From positions 12,768-76,767 of the forward strand of contig JBHPCZ010000002.1 of assembly GCA_042573625.1 (NCBI GenBank): DNA of 64,000 nt, read 5' to 3'. This document shows, in pieces, positions 26,856 through 35,561 of this stretch (positions within the stretch are counted from its first letter, which is position 1; each line of letters starts with the position of its first letter). The notes below the pieces were generated by a model. That model did not search any database and was not told the origin of the DNA. It saw only the letters and a list, made by a program, of their open reading frames with translations. The translations under genes and the position numbers were made by a program. Source of the stretch: JBHPCZ01 sp042573625. GTDB taxonomy: Bacteria; Desulfobacterota; Desulfobacteria; Desulfobacterales; UBA11574.

Positions 26856-27140
26856 CAGCGGGGCCCCCTTAGATTCGTCGTTTTATAATAAAATCCTTCC
26901 CATCGTCCTGAGTGTTGACTTTCGTTTTCGCTCCCGGCATATCTTTATCATATCATCTTTCAAAATATTCATTTAGTATTTGAATTATATATGAAAAACC
27001 CTAAAACAGCAAGTCTGACAAGAAAAATAGCGATTTCACTCTTTTATTCCGAACAAAACAGATCAACATATCCCCAAAATAACTCACGCCCAATGAAAGG
27101 ACCGCCTGTTTTGTCGCATTCCGCATCTCTGTTTCGCTGT

Positions 27141-28721
27141 TTAATTTATTAAAACCGATTCGCCTGAATGCGGAACCATCGCTGAAAAACCTTCTTTTTC
27201 AAGGACCCTTTCAAAAGCAACGGATTGCGCCTCCTCACCATGGACAACGGCAATCTTTTTTATTCGCAAATTAGAAGATTTTAGAAATCGAATCATCTCC
27301 GTTTGATCACCATGCGCACTAAAACCGCCCAACTTTACAACATGCGCCTTTAGTGGATATTCTTTGTTTAAAAATTTCAGCATCGGCGCTGAACCTTTTC
27401 TGCCGGACCGCTCATATTCCATTCCCTGATCCAGCATACGACGGCCGAGGGTATTTTCAGCCATATAGCCGACGATGAGAATCGTATGTCGCGGATTGTG
27501 GATTTTGTGACGCAGATGGTGCAAAACGCGCCCGGCTTCGCACATCCCTGAAGCCGAAATGACAACATGCGGTGTCTCATCGCGATTCAGCGCCATGGAC
27601 TCCTCAACCGACCCGACAAAATGAACCTGGTCAAATGAAAACGGATTTTGACCGCGCTCGAGAAAAACCTCATGTGTTTCCCGGTCGTAAACTTCGGGAT
27701 GCTCCCCAAAAACCTTGGTGATTCGCGTCGCCAGGGGACTGTCCACATATACCGGAACCCGCGGCACCTCGCCGGCATTATAGAGTTCGTGAAGCACATA
27801 TAAAAGTTCTTGTGTTCGCCCGTAGGCAAATGCCGGTATGATCACACTTCCTCCCCTGTCTACCGTATCGTTGATTACCCTTTTCAATTCCGGCTTCATT
27901 TCCTGAACCGGCTCATGAAACCGATTCCCGTATGTGCTTTCCATAATCATCAAGTCGATGTCCCGATCTTCTTCTCTGAAGACCATCGCCGGGTCTCTGA
28001 TAATCGGTTTGTTAAACCGGCCGATATCTCCGGTGTAGCAAATATTGTATGACCGGCCGTTTTTACTGATTTTAATAATGGAGATCGCTGAACCCAGGAT
28101 ATGTCCGGCTTCATAAAACACGCAGGTAGCGCCGGTTCCAATGGTTGCGGGGTGCCGGTACGGATAGCCGTCAAAGCAATCGAGTGCGGCCTGTGCGTCA
28201 GCCGTCGTATACAGCGGCTGAATCCCTTCCAGGTGATGTTCTTCAACCAGCTCGCTGATCCTCTCTGTATTGAGTCTATGCTTGCCCAGTTTTAGGCTTT
28301 CCTTTATTTTGGTGTTTGTTCCTTTTCCCGATCTTTTTTTCCGCGAAGATGTCTTCAAGTTTGACAGGTAAGAACGCACGGTCTTGTAATTGAGATAATC
28401 CGCGTCTGACTCCTGGATATGGGCACTGTCGTTCAAAAGATATTCGCACGCATCTTTTGTGGCGCGCGTGCAGATAACACGCCCGATAAAGTTGTTTTTG
28501 GTCAGCAACGGTATGCGACCTGAATGATCGATATGGGCGTGAGAAAGTACAAGATTCGTAATGTTTTGCGGATCGAAAGGCAACACCTTGTTTTTTTGGG
28601 CGGTCTCTTTCCGGCGGCCCTGAAACAGGCCACAGTCGAGCAGTATCTGATCATTTTCATTACTCAATAGATGCATGGATCCGGTAACTTCTCGGACCGC
28701 GCCATAAAAGGTAATCTTCAT
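27141..28721 (-). CDS. Metallo-beta-lactamase fold / beta-CASP hydrolase (RNA-processing type)
   Basis: The 526-aa protein has the metallo-beta-lactamase motif HAHIDHSG near residue 60 and ends with the beta-CASP and RMMBL regions (GGFSAHGDQTEM near 460). It also has YTGDIGRF near 230 and SASGMCEAGRVLHHL near 395. This is the layout of the CPSF73/Ysh1-like bacterial exonuclease family, thought to process RNA using two zinc ions. A lysine-rich insertion at about residues 125-145 (KTSSRKKRSGKGTNTK) may bind nucleic acid. It lies 53 bp downstream of the prenyltransferase gene on the same strand. Confidence 0.9.
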   Translation of the reverse strand: MKITFYGAVREVTGSMHLLSNENDQILLDCGLFQGRRKETAQKNKVLPFDPQNITNLVLSHAHIDHSGRIPLLTKNNFIGRVICTRATKDACEYLLNDSAHIQESDADYLNYKTVRSYLSNLKTSSRKKRSGKGTNTKIKESLKLGKHRLNTERISELVEEHHLEGIQPLYTTADAQAALDCFDGYPYRHPATIGTGATCVFYEAGHILGSAISIIKISKNGRSYNICYTGDIGRFNKPIIRDPAMVFREEDRDIDLMIMESTYGNRFHEPVQEMKPELKRVINDTVDRGGSVIIPAFAYGRTQELLYVLHELYNAGEVPRVPVYVDSPLATRITKVFGEHPEVYDRETHEVFLERGQNPFSFDQVHFVGSVEESMALNRDETPHVVISASGMCEAGRVLHHLRHKIHNPRHTILIVGYMAENTLGRRMLDQGMEYERSGRKGSAPMLKFLNKEYPLKAHVVKLGGFSAHGDQTEMIRFLKSSNLRIKKIAVVHGEEAQSVAFERVLEKEGFSAMVPHSGESVLIN

Positions 28722-28774
28722 TTCAGGACTCCTTCATTCGATTTCAAGTTTCGGTTAAACAAAAGTGTCGGATA

Positions 28775-29677
28775 TCAGCCCATAAAAAGACCTACAGCCA
28801 ACATTACCGGCGTCAAGATATTGATGACAACGTTTTTACCCATATACGGTATCAGGCTGGGTATGTCATCCGCATATCTTGCAACACCTTTCACTGTGGG
28901 CACGGCAATAACCACGGAAACAAGAGCCAACATGCCATGGGGTGGAAAAAGACCGAACAGGCAACCCATGACAATAGATGTATATGCACCTGCAAGGAAT
29001 AATCCGTAAATGCTTACACAGCTCTTTCTCCCCTTTGTGATGGGAAGGTGTCGCCTTCCGATTCCTTTATCTGCTTCAACGTCCGGAAACTGATTGAGAA
29101 GCAGCAGATTGCTCACTAAAAAGAAGGGGACAAGGGATGCGACAAAGGAAGTCCATGAATATGAACCGGTAAGAACAAAATCAGTCCCCATCACCATTAA
29201 CGGGCCAAACCCGAGTCCGGGAGCGATCAGACAGAGGAACGGGCTTCTGGTTAAGTACTTGGTATAGGCGACGATGGTAACCAGCCCCAGCAATCCCAGT
29301 GGCAGGAGCCACAGCCCCCTGATACACAGAAAGTATATGCCGATCAGGGAAGTAACCGCCAGGGTGAGAAGGCCGGAAACCCGTGCGATATGGGCCTGGT
29401 CAGGGTATTTGGGAAGCGTACCACTCCCTCCGCTGAATGGGGTCCGCTCTGTATGAAAGTCGAGACCGCTTTTAAAGTCATCGTATTCGTTGAGGGCATT
29501 CACGCTGACATGCGCGGATACTGCGCCAACAAAAGCGAGCATCATGTAAAACAGGCTGATTTCACTGCCTGACCATACGGCCGTAGCTGTTCCCAGTAAG
29601 ACACAGGCCGGTGTCAATACAAGAAATGGCAAGCGCATAGGGCCCCAGATTACTTTTCGGTCTTTACCATGCATCAT
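28775..29677 (-). CDS. UbiA family prenyltransferase (MenA-like)
   Basis: Integral membrane prenyltransferase of 300 aa with eight or nine hydrophobic helices. The first Mg-pyrophosphate motif is NEYDDFKSGLDFHTERTPF near residue 65 and the second is DVEADKGIGRRH near 195. These fit the UbiA superfamily; MenA-like enzymes attach a polyprenyl chain to 1,4-dihydroxy-2-naphthoate to make menaquinone, the quinone this organism needs for Qmo. Other men genes are absent here, so the substrate is uncertain. The ATG at 29677 overlaps the WbqC-like stop by four bases (ATGA), indicating coupled translation. Confidence 0.82.
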   Translation of the reverse strand: MMHGKDRKVIWGPMRLPFLVLTPACVLLGTATAVWSGSEISLFYMMLAFVGAVSAHVSVNALNEYDDFKSGLDFHTERTPFSGGSGTLPKYPDQAHIARVSGLLTLAVTSLIGIYFLCIRGLWLLPLGLLGLVTIVAYTKYLTRSPFLCLIAPGLGFGPLMVMGTDFVLTGSYSWTSFVASLVPFFLVSNLLLLNQFPDVEADKGIGRRHLPITKGRKSCVSIYGLFLAGAYTSIVMGCLFGLFPPHGMLALVSVVIAVPTVKGVARYADDIPSLIPYMGKNVVINILTPVMLAVGLFMG

Positions 29678-30372
29678 ATTTTGTTCCCCTGTTTTATAAG
29701 GATATCATGGGATTTGGGTCCGCAATTGAAAACAAGATCAAAGGCGGAAAGATTGGGAATAAACCCTCCCCAAAGTTGTGGATAGACCAAGGAGGGAGGG
29801 GTGAAATATTCAATTTGGATCTCTGCCGCCTGAAACAGGTCTGTGTCAAGATATTTTCCGGCAGCCTTCTGAGCCAGGAAACGGGACGCCCCCAGTTTCC
29901 GGCATATCTCGACAAGAAGCGGATTCCCTCTGGCGTGAGTCCTCAATTCAGACAGCAATATGACCTGGGTGTCAATACCCAAGGTCTTCATCAAGTATTC
30001 AACAATCTCCAGGTTCAAATCGATAAGCTTTTCAAATCCTGATGAAAACAGCGCCTCAACAAAGCTGACGTGATCCGAAAAGTATGGCGCGTTGGCATAG
30101 GCGTTCTTTAAGCTGTCAAGATGTTTCGTTGCCCAGCGGCCTTCACGACATATTCTGACTTCATTGATTTTTTGGAGCCCAAGACCCTTTTTCCAGACCG
30201 GAACCGTCATCAAGAGGGTCCCATGATCGTTTTTAAAACGGTTTCGGGTTATCCATGTTGTACCCCGTGGAAACTGAACTTCGTCAAGGAGTACAAGAAC
30301 GTCCGAGCGAAGGGCTTTGTAAAAAAAACCCGGAAATGGTGAAAAATAGGGTTGATTGGCAGATATTATCAT
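29674..30372 (-). CDS. WbqC-like family protein
   Basis: A 232-aa protein that begins MIISANQPYFSPFPGFFYKA, with DEVQFPRGTTWITRNRFK near residue 30; this opening is characteristic of the WbqC-like family. WbqC relatives occur in O-antigen and polyketide or peptide gene clusters, but the reaction is not well established. Its 3' end overlaps the prenyltransferase start by four bases, so the two are likely made together. A decayed repeat element separates it from the ACT-domain gene upstream. Confidence 0.85.
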   Translation of the reverse strand: MIISANQPYFSPFPGFFYKALRSDVLVLLDEVQFPRGTTWITRNRFKNDHGTLLMTVPVWKKGLGLQKINEVRICREGRWATKHLDSLKNAYANAPYFSDHVSFVEALFSSGFEKLIDLNLEIVEYLMKTLGIDTQVILLSELRTHARGNPLLVEICRKLGASRFLAQKAAGKYLDTDLFQAAEIQIEYFTPPSLVYPQLWGGFIPNLSAFDLVFNCGPKSHDILIKQGNKI

Positions 30373-30451
30373 TATCTAAAAATAAAGGCTCTTCTCCAGA
30401 TGAGTTGTAGAACATCCTGCCTACAAGGCATACAAGTCTGTCTGGGGCAGG

Positions 30452-30622
30452 CAAGGGTTCGAGGGTTCAAGGATTCAAGGGGCCAAGTGTTTTTTTCTAA
30501 CGATTTTATCAATATTTGAAGGCACAGAAACGGCGGATCTCTTATTTGAGATGTCAGACCATGCCTTTCTAATTTCTAAGCATTTCACTCGAATCCTTGA
30601 ATCCTTGACCCCTTGTATCCTT
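30452..30622. mobile_element. Decayed four-helix-bundle-type repeat element, copy 2 (internally deleted)
   Basis: The left end has GGTTCGAGGGTTCAAGGATT and the right end an inverted counterpart (CGAATCCTTGAATCCTTGAC), like the copy at 39205-39490. In between, minus-strand translation near 30480-30520 gives LQILIKSLEK, matching MLKALIKLLEYK in the other copy. The rest of the gene is gone. It lies between the ACT-domain and WbqC-like genes. Confidence 0.6.
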
Positions 30623-30626
30623 AGGA

Positions 30627-31043
30627 TCACTCCAATTCTTTTGGAGATGATCCAATATAAACAATCTTGTGACCGTCTGATTCGAGAGTTTCGACAGCTC
30701 GTTTGAGATCCTGTTCTTTTACGAGCAAATAATCCGTTTCATAGGTTGACAGGGCGAAAATTGGAATTTTGGCTTCTGCAAGGGGCCGGGACAATGCCGA
30801 GAGAATTCCGGTTTCAGATAAGTCCAATGGGCCTTTTACCTGAAGACATCGCCATCCGCTGCTGCAGCGATGTGCTTTTGGAATATGCATTTCGTTACAA
30901 ACAATGGATAACTCATCCGGTGTACGGGTGATGGAGAAAAAAGATGATTGATATACCCGCTCCGGAACCGAAGCCAAGGGATCGAGCCGGCAGATGCCGA
31001 ATTTTTCATCCAAAACGGTCAAGCTAAAGGTTCTGTTTTGCAT
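30627..31043 (-). CDS. ACT domain-containing protein
   Basis: A 138-aa protein made of two ACT-like halves, with WRCLQVKGPLDLSETGILSA near residue 65, followed by IPIFALSTYETDYLLVKEQD. This is the pattern of the CASTOR/ACT_7-type family of amino-acid-binding proteins. It has no catalytic domain and may sense an amino acid. The start overlaps the 3' end of the phosphopantetheinyl transferase gene by 20 bp, so they are cotranscribed. Identity of the family is likely; ligand is unknown. Confidence 0.8.
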   Translation of the reverse strand: MQNRTFSLTVLDEKFGICRLDPLASVPERVYQSSFFSITRTPDELSIVCNEMHIPKAHRCSSGWRCLQVKGPLDLSETGILSALSRPLAEAKIPIFALSTYETDYLLVKEQDLKRAVETLESDGHKIVYIGSSPKELE

Positions 31044-31668
31044 TGCCGTCTATTTTCCTGTCTTCTTTTTCGTTCTTATCTACTAATGTCCAATCGACTT
31101 GGAATCCATCTTTAACGACTGAAGCGATATGCCCGTCAAAATAGAAATGTTCAATATGCCACTTTTTCTCCCTGTAGTCGATGATTAGATTATAATCGTC
31201 CTTAACCTTCGCTATGCGGCATTTTGAAAGGTCCCTGATTCCTATTCCCGAAGCTTTTAGCACCGATTCCTTGGATGTCCAGTATCGAAAAAAGAGCTGA
31301 GTCGGTTCCGTGTCTGAGAGACGCCATTCACGGTCATCGACCGTTTTTCTTAAAAGCGCTTCTGAGCAGGGGCGAATCTTTTCGATATCGATACCGATCC
31401 GTGTTGTCGCGATGACACCGCCCACATAATCGGGTTTATGTGTAAGAGACCAGTAATTCCCGTTAAAGGGGACGGGAACCCCGTTTTCGTCCTTTAAAAG
31501 ATCACCTAAAGGAATACGCTGCTTTCGGGCAGATATTTCAAGAGCGTTTCTGGCATGTTTGCTCAGAAATATGACGCTCTCCTTAACAGGAAGACACCTC
31601 TCTTTCTCGGGAACGGCAAGGATAACCGGATAAATAACCGGGGGTCGGGGTTTTTCCATATTACACAT
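31024..31668 (-). CDS. 4'-phosphopantetheinyl transferase superfamily protein
   Basis: Transfers the phosphopantetheine arm of CoA to a conserved serine of a carrier protein. At 214 aa it is Sfp-sized, with the two diagnostic magnesium motifs: GIDIEKIRPC near residue 92 and RYWTSKESVLKASGIGI near 128. The Sfp type is commonly used for polyketide or nonribosomal carriers, though it can serve fatty-acid ACP; no carrier protein or synthase lies in the window. It heads a two-gene unit with the ACT-domain protein. Confidence 0.9.
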   Translation of the reverse strand: MCNMEKPRPPVIYPVILAVPEKERCLPVKESVIFLSKHARNALEISARKQRIPLGDLLKDENGVPVPFNGNYWSLTHKPDYVGGVIATTRIGIDIEKIRPCSEALLRKTVDDREWRLSDTEPTQLFFRYWTSKESVLKASGIGIRDLSKCRIAKVKDDYNLIIDYREKKWHIEHFYFDGHIASVVKDGFQVDWTLVDKNEKEDRKIDGNAKQNL

Positions 31669-31769
31669 TTTCTTTAACGGGATAATCCTTTTGAGACGAA
31701 ACTTCGGCAGATTAATTTGAAAATCTGATCTGCTCCCTTTCAGCCTTGAGCTTAGAACTCCTCTCTACT

Positions 31770-31850
31770 ATACCTTTCGCATACTCCCTGCTCTATGCTC
31801 CCTGCTCCATGCACTCTGCGCCTTACGCTCTGCTATGCCTTGCGCGATGG
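31770..31850. repeat. Short degenerate tandem repeats after rsmI
   Basis: Several imperfect copies of a roughly 13-bp unit of the kind CTCCCTGCTCTATG occur in a row. The last ones run into the 3' end of rsmI. Looks like simple-sequence slippage; function not apparent. Confidence 0.5.
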
Positions 31851-32711
31851 ACCCTGCATATTGCGCTTTAACTTTAAGGCCTCATCATATACCGTTTTTT
31901 TTGAGAGGCCATATTTTTTTGCGATTATTTTTGCAATATCGGAAAGCCTGCTTCCGGGTGTTTCAAGTTCCTTTTTTATCTCTTTTCTAATGCTTTCCAC
32001 GGCAACGGCTTCTTCTTGAAAGCCCGTTACAAGCAAGGTACACTCACCTTTTACCGAAGGGCGTTCCTTTAGTGCATGAAGTATTTCCGTCAAAGAACCC
32101 CTGATAAATTCTTCGTGCAGTTTTGTCATCTCCCGGGACAACACGCCGTACCGGTCTCCCATGATCGATATCATTTCATCCAAAAGGGTTAGAATACGAC
32201 GCGGCGATTCATAAAATACAAGGGTCTTTTCTTCATTGGCCAGACGCTTTAATTGAGACAACCGCTTTTGCTTTTTTCTTGGCGGAAAACCGACAAAGAC
32301 AAATGAATCCGTGGGCAGCCCGGCAACGCTGAGGGCAGCAATCGCGGCAGACACTCCCGGGACAGGTATAACCGGAATGCCGTTGTCGATGGCTGATTTT
32401 ATAAGGGTATAGCCGGGATCGGACACAGACGGTGTCCCTGCATTGGACACCAGTGCAACCGATGATCCTGAATGGAGTCGTTTGATCAGGCTCGATGTGC
32501 GCTCTTTCTCGTTGTGCTCGTGATAGGAAACAAGATTGGCTTTGATGCTGTGATATGAAAGAAATCTTCCGGTATGCCGTGTATCTTCTGCTGCAACAAT
32601 ATCGACTTCCCCCAGGATTCTTACGGCCCGCAGGGTGATGTCTTCCCGGTTCCCTATGGGGGTGGCCACAACGTAAAGTGTGCCGGGCTTGTTGCTGGTG
32701 TTTGACGGCAA
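31833..32711 (-). CDS. rsmI: 16S rRNA 2'-O-methyltransferase RsmI
   Basis: Methylates C1402 of 16S rRNA at the ribose using SAM. The 292-aa protein begins with the family opening GTLYVVATPIGN, followed by AAEDTRHT, VSNAGTPSVSDPG near residue 90 and PRKKQKRLSQL near 145. The start is a TTG at 32711. The C-terminus runs into low-complexity repeats and is likely less conserved than usual. Last gene of the ffh-rsmI cluster, 38 bp after yraN. Confidence 0.95.
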   Translation of the reverse strand: MPSNTSNKPGTLYVVATPIGNREDITLRAVRILGEVDIVAAEDTRHTGRFLSYHSIKANLVSYHEHNEKERTSSLIKRLHSGSSVALVSNAGTPSVSDPGYTLIKSAIDNGIPVIPVPGVSAAIAALSVAGLPTDSFVFVGFPPRKKQKRLSQLKRLANEEKTLVFYESPRRILTLLDEMISIMGDRYGVLSREMTKLHEEFIRGSLTEILHALKERPSVKGECTLLVTGFQEEAVAVESIRKEIKKELETPGSRLSDIAKIIAKKYGLSKKTVYDEALKLKRNMQGPSRKA

Positions 32712-32749
32712 AGTAGGTTACCTTATTGCTCCGGATAATTTATATTATC

Positions 32750-33121
32750 TTACGTATACGCGAGTTCAAAAGCATTTTTAACGATTTCTATTATTGAGTT
32801 GTCCTGGGTCAAGCTGATCGCCACAACGTCAAATCGAGCTTTGACATGATTCTGGTTTGTGGCTTTAAGATATTGCAGGGCGACTTTGGAAATTTTCCGC
32901 TGTTTTTTCGGCGTCACCGCTTCTTTGGGGTTGCCAAAACGATCAGAGCGTTTGGCTTTTACTTCCACAAAAACAAGCGTTCCTTTGTCCTTGGCAATGA
33001 TGTCAATTTCCCCCAGCTTTGTGCGAAAATTCCGTTCAAGAATTTTATATCCATTCTTTTTAAGATGCATGACGGCCATCGATTCGCTTTCTTTTCCAAA
33101 TTGCTGTCGCTTGGTTGCCAT
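32750..33121 (-). CDS. yraN: YraN/UPF0102 family nuclease-like protein
   Basis: A 123-aa protein with the restriction-endonuclease-like core: GKESESMAV near residue 9, then LGEIDIIAKDKGTLVFVEVK at about 36-55. This includes the Glu, Asp and E-x-K residues typical of the nuclease fold. The family is often next to rnhB and rsmI in this order. The substrate is unknown; it is assumed to be a Holliday junction- or DNA-related nuclease by fold only. Confidence 0.9.
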   Translation of the reverse strand: MATKRQQFGKESESMAVMHLKKNGYKILERNFRTKLGEIDIIAKDKGTLVFVEVKAKRSDRFGNPKEAVTPKKQRKISKVALQYLKATNQNHVKARFDVVAISLTQDNSIIEIVKNAFELAYT

Positions 33122-33159
33122 TTATTATCGAATCCACTCAATTGTAACTAAAATATGGG

Positions 33160-33768
33160 TTAAAGATTTTCTTTGACCCCTTTGAAGGTTTTTCTGTGAA
33201 TGGGACAGCATCCAAATTGTTGAATCGCCGCTTTGTGGGCTCGGGTTGGATACCCTTTGTGCCGGGAAAATCCAAACTGCGGATAGTCCTGGTCGTATCT
33301 CTCCATCAGCCGATCTCGGGTCACTTTTGCGACAATAGAGGCAGCTGCGATGGAAATACTGAGCGTATCGCCCTTGGGTATCGCTTCTTGTGGAATGTTT
33401 GAGGAAATCTTGAAGGTACCGTCGATGAGAAGACAATCCGGCTGCGGAACAAGATTTTCAACCGATATGGCCATGGAGAGAAGTGAGGCCTTAAGGATAT
33501 TGATGCGATCGATTTCCGCCGGGTCTATGATTCCGATGCCGATGGACACAGCATGTTCATAAATCTTTTCGTAAAAGTCAGCTCTCTTTTTAGGCGTTAG
33601 TTTTTTCGAATCGACACATCCGATAACCGGAAAAGAAGCTGGCAATATGACTGCCGCAGAAACAACCGGACCGGCCAGGGGGCCCCGACCGGCCTCATCA
33701 ATGCCTGAAATTCTTGAAAAGCCTTTTTCAAAGGCTTTATTTTCAAATGCCCACAGGTCCGGTCCCAT
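33160..33768 (-). CDS. rnhB: Ribonuclease HII
   Basis: Removes ribonucleotides and RNA primers from RNA-DNA hybrids. The 202-aa protein has the catalytic opening ISGIDEAGRGPLAGPVV near residue 20. Further conserved parts are DSKKLTPKKR near 53, DGTFKIS near 109 and ASIVAKVTRDRLM near 130. Length and order match the family. It lies 38 bp downstream of rplS, with yraN following. Confidence 0.96.
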   Translation of the reverse strand: MGPDLWAFENKAFEKGFSRISGIDEAGRGPLAGPVVSAAVILPASFPVIGCVDSKKLTPKKRADFYEKIYEHAVSIGIGIIDPAEIDRINILKASLLSMAISVENLVPQPDCLLIDGTFKISSNIPQEAIPKGDTLSISIAAASIVAKVTRDRLMERYDQDYPQFGFSRHKGYPTRAHKAAIQQFGCCPIHRKTFKGVKENL

Positions 33769-33806
33769 GGAATCACTTTGGATAAAGTTTTAAAACCATT
33801 TCTTGT

Positions 33807-34151
33807 TTAGAAGCGACGTTCCTTTATCCTCGCGGCCTTGCCTCTGAGTTTTCGCAGATAGTAGATTTTTGAACGACGCACACGCCCCCTGCTGACAACT
33901 TCGATCTTGTCGATAATGGGTGAATGAAGCGGAAAAATACGCTCAACCCCTATACCGTATGAAACCTTCCGTACGGTAAACGTGGCATTCGTTGTCCCCT
34001 TGCGCTTGCTAATGACGACGCCCTGAAAAGCCTGAATACGTTCTTTTTCACCCTCTTTGATTTTGACGTGAACCTTAACCGTATCGCCAGCAGCAAAATC
34101 CGGCAGATCAAGCCGCATCATCTCTCTTTCCATTTGTTTAATCGTTTCCAT
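33807..34151 (-). CDS. rplS: 50S ribosomal protein L19
   Basis: Bacterial L19 of 114 aa at the 30S-50S interface, with FAAGDTVKVHVKIKEGEKER near residue 19, FQGVVISKRKG near 42 and YYLRKLRGKAARIKE at the end. The start is ATG 34151 rather than the GTG nine bases upstream; AGGGTG is well placed. It sits in the common rpsP-rimM-trmD-rplS block, with a SPOUT methyltransferase inserted between trmD and rplS. Confidence 0.97.
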   Translation of the reverse strand: METIKQMEREMMRLDLPDFAAGDTVKVHVKIKEGEKERIQAFQGVVISKRKGTTNATFTVRKVSYGIGVERIFPLHSPIIDKIEVVSRGRVRRSKIYYLRKLRGKAARIKERRF

Positions 34152-34218
34152 AAAAATCACCCTGTTAATTTAGCAAAACAACCATTTTATCTTAAATGAT
34201 TTTGCCAGAAAAATGTTC

Positions 34219-34794
34219 TTATCTTTCTCTACCCAATAATCTGTCCAGAATAATGGCTGAAGCAGATCTGACCGAAAGGTGGTTGTAATCTCCATTTCCC
34301 ATGATCGGTTCAAGCAAATAATCGGCCCCGCGAATGAAACTTTCCGACAGTCCCCATGCCGTACCAAAAACCAGAAGGTATGATTTGCCTTCTTCCAGCA
34401 TTTCACGAAACCGACCAAAGCTCAGGTTCCGGGAATCGTGATATGCGCTAGTAACAACAATCTTTAGCGATCTTTTTCCGTTTCTGCAGATATGATCAAC
34501 AACTTCATCCAATGAACTTTTTATGCGAATTAGCTCTAATGCCTCACGCCTCTTTGGATTGTAGATTGAGCCTTTTCCGCTCGTCCAATGGTTAACAATC
34601 CTGTCCACCAGCACTTTCTGATCCACAAGAGGGGTAACCACATAGAATGCGGGTATCCCGTATGTTTTTGCGACCCTGGACATATCGTGTAGATCGAGGT
34701 TCGTCACGGCAGATGCGACAATGTCGCCGTTCTTATTGATCACCGGATAATGCGTCAGAGCCACGTAAAGATTGGGTGTGTATGATCTTTTCAA
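34219..34794 (-). CDS. RNA methyltransferase, SPOUT-type (PF09936-like)
   Basis: A 191-aa protein with LYVALTHYPVINKNGDIVAS at the N-terminus and TNLDLHDMSRVAKTYGI near residue 31. The SAM-knot region is LLVFGTAWGLSESF near 140, followed by DYNHLSVRSASAIILDRLLG. This corresponds to a SPOUT-fold RNA methyltransferase family found beside trmD in deltaproteobacteria and Firmicutes; the modified position is unknown. It starts with TTG at 34794, overlapping the trmD 3' end by 62 bp. A start further in, near LYVALTHYP, cannot be ruled out. Confidence 0.85.
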   Translation of the reverse strand: MKRSYTPNLYVALTHYPVINKNGDIVASAVTNLDLHDMSRVAKTYGIPAFYVVTPLVDQKVLVDRIVNHWTSGKGSIYNPKRREALELIRIKSSLDEVVDHICRNGKRSLKIVVTSAYHDSRNLSFGRFREMLEEGKSYLLVFGTAWGLSESFIRGADYLLEPIMGNGDYNHLSVRSASAIILDRLLGRER

Positions 34795-35521
34795 TATCGA
34801 GACACCACTTTTTCAGAACTTCAATCTCCTGACTGCTCAAATGCCTGTTTTCGAGCAAATCCCTTCTTTTCAGAAAGGTGCGTATTAACGACGACTCAAG
34901 CCGCCATTTTTCAATTTCACCATGGTTTCCTGACAGCAGGATTTCAGGAACCTCTTCATCTTCAAAAATTCGAGGTCTTGTATAGTGTGCATGTTCTAAA
35001 AGGCTGTCTGAGAACGAGTCCTTCTCAGCCGAATCCACACCGCCAAGTGCGCCGGGGATCAACCGGGTAACGGTATCGATGATGACCATGGCGGCCAGTT
35101 CACCCCCTGTCAAGACATAATCACCTATAGAAACTTCATAATCTATTAAGTCGTGACAAATACGTTCATCAACACCTTCGTAGCGGCCACAAACCAGATT
35201 GAGCCCGGCAAATGACGCCAGTTCACCGGCCATATCCTGGTCGAATCTTTGTCCCTGAGGTGTCAGCAGGATCGTTTTTGACAAAGGCGACCCGTTTGCC
35301 GCGGTCCGAATTGCCCTTGCCAGAGGCTCCGGCTTCATAACCATTCCACATCCGCCGCCATAAGGCCTGTCATCGGTAACCCGGTGCTTGCCTTTGGCAA
35401 AGGTTCTGATATTGACGGCTGAAGCGGTTATTTTATTTTGGCCGATCGCCCTTCTGATAATCCCGTGCTCCCAAAATGGTTCAAACATTTCCGGGAATAT
35501 GGTCAGGACAACAAAGTTCAT
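34733..35521 (-). CDS. trmD: tRNA (guanine-N1)-methyltransferase TrmD
   Basis: Makes m1G37 in tRNAs and so prevents frameshifting. The 262-aa protein shows the SPOUT knot: DDRPYGGGCGMVMKPEP near residue 50, CGRYEGVDERI near 112 and IGDYVLTGGELAAMV near 132, then LLEHAHYTRP near 170. The 3' end overlaps the next methyltransferase gene by 62 bp, more than simple coupling needs. 40 bp after rimM. Confidence 0.97.
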   Translation of the reverse strand: MNFVVLTIFPEMFEPFWEHGIIRRAIGQNKITASAVNIRTFAKGKHRVTDDRPYGGGCGMVMKPEPLARAIRTAANGSPLSKTILLTPQGQRFDQDMAGELASFAGLNLVCGRYEGVDERICHDLIDYEVSIGDYVLTGGELAAMVIIDTVTRLIPGALGGVDSAEKDSFSDSLLEHAHYTRPRIFEDEEVPEILLSGNHGEIEKWRLESSLIRTFLKRRDLLENRHLSSQEIEVLKKWCLDIEKIIHTQSLRGSDALSGDQ

Positions 35522-35561
35522 ATAACGACTCTGAAATTCTATCCTATCAAATCAAACCGGT

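Noticed and set aside
31770..31850. CRISPR-like repeated units after rsmI
   Set aside because: Units are short, degenerate and without spacers; simple tandem repeats.
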